Shown here: positions 6,461-8,103 of the stretch, piece by piece
Position numbering within the stretch: position 1 is the stretch's first letter
How the letters are laid out: the number at the start of each line of letters is the position of its first letter
Notes under the pieces: generated by a model
Databases searched by the model: none
What the model saw: the letters and a program-made list of their open reading frames with translations, nothing else
What the model was told of the DNA's origin: nothing
From: Prevotellaceae bacterium
GTDB taxonomy: Bacteria > Bacteroidota > Bacteroidia > Bacteroidales > UBA932
Assembly (NCBI GenBank): GCA_031289895.1
Contig: JAITOP010000173.1
Location: 1 to 8,103 of the forward strand
Reading direction: 5' to 3'
Length of the DNA: 8,103 bases
Made by a program: the position numbers and the translations under genes

Positions 6461-6923
6461 AACTAAATTTTACATTCAGCAATTCTAAAACTACGTAAAT
6501 AAAGGGATACAGAGGTTTTAAAAGTTAATCGATTTTAAAAATTAGTCTATTTGCAAAATAATCATTTACTTTGCATCCGTAAACTTAAAATAATTAAATC
6601 TTTTGTTTTACACAATCTCTGATAATCATATCGAAAAGAGATAAATTTACTCGTAAAAATTCTTGTTAAAAATCAAAAAAAGAAACGAAAGTTTACAATA
6701 TTTTCTTGTTGTGCGAGGCTATAAAATATAGTTTGGAAATTTTTTACTTTATTTTGGCGGCACAACATAAACATTAGAACTATCATTAAAAATCAACGTT
6801 AAGAATGAGAAAAATCTCAGTCTAAAACAAAATATGTCTTAAATCAGACAGGGCGTAGCCATATATAGAAAAAACGACATAAAAAATTATTATAAATTAA
6901 ATTAAAATAAAGAGGAAAGAACT
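6461..6923 (+). other. long non-coding region ahead of the PorP-like gene; possible structured leader
   Basis: No ORF is credible here. There are two imperfect promoter candidates. One is TTACTTTG (6566-6573), a -7-like box without a properly spaced -33. The other is TTG (6706-6708) plus TATAGTTTG (6727-6735), with one extra base in the -7. Several dyads follow. TGTTGTGC (6707-6714) pairs with GCACAACA (6760-6767), enclosing CTATA-AAA-TATAG (6719-6731). Downstream are TGAGA-AAAA-TCTCA (6806-6819), GTCT/AGAC (6836-6849) and GGC-GTA-GCC (6852-6860). None matches a riboswitch I know. It could be a structured 5' leader, a small RNA or unremarkable AT-rich spacer. Confidence 0.3.
6911..6919 (+). 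promoter_or_regulatory. Shine-Dalgarno-like purine tract before the PorP-like gene
   Basis: AGAGGAAAG ends 4 bp before ATG 6924. It is the only clear purine-rich ribosome-binding-like sequence in front of a gene in this window and supports this start. The other genes have A/T-rich upstream regions, as is usual in Bacteroidota. Confidence 0.5.
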
Positions 6924-7811
6924 ATGAAAATTAAAGGAATCGTAACATTATTGGTATTGCTATTTCCTGTGCTGGGACATAGCCAAACGGATATACAAAT
7001 GAGTCAGCACATATTCAATCGCTCATTATACAACCCTGCATCAATAGATATATCGGGAGATATTAATGTTTATGGGCATTGGCGCGACCAATGGCAAACT
7101 TGGGGTGGAATTAGAACTATATCTACATCTGCAAACGTATATGTTCCATCGTGTAAATTCGGATTTGGAATAATGATTTTTAAAGACCAATTGGGATTAG
7201 AACATGATGTACAATGTAAATTGACATATTCGTATCATGTTTTTTTAAATGATGAAAAAGCACGTTTATCATTGGGATTGAGCGCAGGCTTGGTGGACAA
7301 AACCATAAAATGGAGTGATGCGGTAGTACAAGAACCGGGAAATACAGTGCCGACAGAATTGGAATCTAAGTGGAAAGCCGATTTTGATTTCGGATTAGAA
7401 TATAATACAGAACGTTTTCAGGCAGGATTTTCGGTGAAACACTTGAATAAACGAGCCAATAATGCGCATAATATTGATTTTGGGCAACATTTTTACGGAT
7501 ATTTAAGATATAATTTTCCTCGTCAAAATAATGTTAGTTTTTCAGCTACAGTATTTGCTCAAAACAGCAAAAAATCTACACATATAGAATCAAATGCGAT
7601 TTTATTTTATCGCAGCAGAATGTGGATAGGAGCAGGTTACAGATGCGATGAAAAATTAGAGTCCGAATCAATAGTGGCGATGGTAGGATTAAATTTATTT
7701 AGCTTTTTGCGATTAGGATATTCATTCGATTATAACATTGGCAAAATAGGAATACACACGAAAAATACACACGAAATAATGCTGAAAATAAAAATCGCAC
7801 GATTACGATAA
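6924..7811 (+). CDS. PorP/SprF family outer-membrane protein
   Basis: The 295-residue protein begins with a signal peptide (MKIKGIVTLLVLLFPVLGHS, likely cut before Gln21). The mature N-terminus has the family hallmark QHIFNRSLYNPAS (28-40) followed by GHWRDQWQTWGG (51-62). Alternating amphipathic strands follow, as expected of an outer-membrane beta-barrel, and it ends with LGYSFDYNIGKIG (264-276) and THEIML (282-287), the usual C-terminal signature. PorP and SprF are linked to type IX secretion and gliding; most paralogues sit beside a large PKD-repeat or adhesin gene they are thought to help deliver or anchor. No such partner is visible on either side here, so the cargo is unknown. The gene stands alone behind a long non-coding region, and a possible terminator follows 30 bp after the stop. 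Confidence 0.9.
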   Translation: MKIKGIVTLLVLLFPVLGHSQTDIQMSQHIFNRSLYNPASIDISGDINVYGHWRDQWQTWGGIRTISTSANVYVPSCKFGFGIMIFKDQLGLEHDVQCKLTYSYHVFLNDEKARLSLGLSAGLVDKTIKWSDAVVQEPGNTVPTELESKWKADFDFGLEYNTERFQAGFSVKHLNKRANNAHNIDFGQHFYGYLRYNFPRQNNVSFSATVFAQNSKKSTHIESNAILFYRSRMWIGAGYRCDEKLESESIVAMVGLNLFSFLRLGYSFDYNIGKIGIHTKNTHEIMLKIKIARLR

Positions 7812-7840
7812 CATTTTTTTTCATCATCTTCTTCACGCAA

Positions 7841-7872
7841 GTGATTTAGATAATCATCACCTATGTTTTTTT
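7841..7872 (+). terminator. possible intrinsic terminator after the PorP-like gene
   Basis: GTGAT (7841-7845) pairs with ATCAC (7856-7860) across a 10-nt loop that can itself pair in an alternative register (TGATT-TAGAT-AATCA). Seven T follow at 7866-7872 after a short gap. The stem is modest, but the position suits the end of this transcript. Confidence 0.4.
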
Positions 7873-7926
7873 ACCATAAAATAATGCAAATATTGCGTAC
7901 AAAATTTATTGTTTTTTTTTAATTTG

Positions 7927-7963
7927 TTTACAAATGTAACTTCACCAACATTACATTTGTAAA
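7927..7963. promoter_or_regulatory. paired operator-like dyads (TTACAwwTGTAA x 2)
   Basis: TTTACAAATGTAA (7927-7939) and TTACATTTGTAAA (7951-7963) are perfect 13-bp inverted copies across an 11-bp spacer. Each arm also contains its own dyad, TTACA-ww-TGTAA, so the pair reads as two operators with centres 23 bp apart. TACA-nn-TGTA is the core recognised by BlaI/MecI/CopY-type winged-helix repressors. They lie about 65-100 bp upstream of the promoter -7 element at 8029, so regulation of a gene to the right is likely. A plain 13-bp hairpin is the alternative, but no T-run follows it directly. Confidence 0.45.
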
Positions 7964-8028
7964 GATATTTTAATATTTAAAAATAACAGTCCGAATAAAG
8001 TCGGTTTTCACTTGTAAAAAATATTTTA

Positions 8029-8037
8029 TATCTTTGC
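8029..8037 (+). promoter_or_regulatory. promoter -7 element (TATCTTTGC) for a gene beyond the window
   Basis: TATCTTTG (8029-8036) followed by C is a full match to TAnnTTTGC. The -33 side is weaker: TTTT at 8005-8008 has the right spacing, while TTG at 8012-8014 is too close. GTAAAAAATA (8014-8023) and TATTTTTTAC (8061-8070) are inverted copies flanking the predicted start site. No convincing coding start appears before the window ends. Confidence 0.5.
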
Positions 8038-8103
8038 GCCAATAAAAGCCTTAAAAAATGTATTTTTTACATTGTATTATTTTATTATCAGTTTGTTAGT
8101 ATT

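Noticed and set aside
8058..8099. Short frame MYFLHCIILLLSVC ending in TAG near the right edge
   Set aside because: At 13 residues past the Met, within a low-complexity inverted repeat, it is more likely untranslated leader of the next gene, though a leader peptide cannot be excluded.

Overview
The window looks like a chromosomal segment from an AT-rich member of the Bacteroidota, probably near the Bacteroidales. Four things point that way. A promoter with the phylum-typical -33 TTTG / -7 TAnnTTTG architecture precedes the first complete gene. Most starts lack a clear Shine-Dalgarno. The alanine racemase still carries part of the MurF domain it is fused to in this phylum. A PorP/SprF-family outer-membrane protein (type IX secretion/gliding) is present. 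The assignment is inferred from these traits; there is no rRNA or other marker gene here.

Layout. Positions 1-80 hold what may be the last codons of an upstream gene, followed by a good intrinsic terminator. Positions 80-705 are non-coding and repeat-rich. They contain a 204-bp MITE-like element with perfect 18-bp terminal inverted repeats and a 5-bp CTATC duplication, an older diverged relative beside it, and the palindromic repeat into which the younger one appears to have inserted. A promoter then drives a two-gene envelope operon: an LpxL/HtrB-type acyltransferase (742-1629) overlapping a family 2 glycosyltransferase (1622-2704). This pair converges, with only 10 bp between stops, on a minus-strand pair: alanine racemase (2715-4181) and thymidine kinase (4264-4836). 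Divergent from tdk are a 226-residue protein of unknown function (4957-5637) and rsmI (5662-6411). A roughly 510-bp non-coding stretch with several small hairpins leads to the PorP/SprF-like gene (6924-7811). The right end (7812-8103) is non-coding. It holds a possible terminator, a pair of TTACAwwTGTAA dyads resembling BlaI/CopY-type operators, and a promoter -7 element for a gene beyond the window.

How the genes relate. The acyltransferase and glycosyltransferase probably act together on lipid A or surface glycolipid. Alanine racemase supplies D-alanine for peptidoglycan. Thymidine kinase (nucleotide salvage) and RsmI (16S rRNA methylation) are housekeeping. The PorP-like protein is an outer-membrane component.

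No complete novel defence or mobile system is visible. The most unusual items are the racemase that keeps only the third MurF domain, the nested repeat/MITE cluster, the apparently leaderless promoter of the acyltransferase gene, and the operator-like dyad pair at the right edge.
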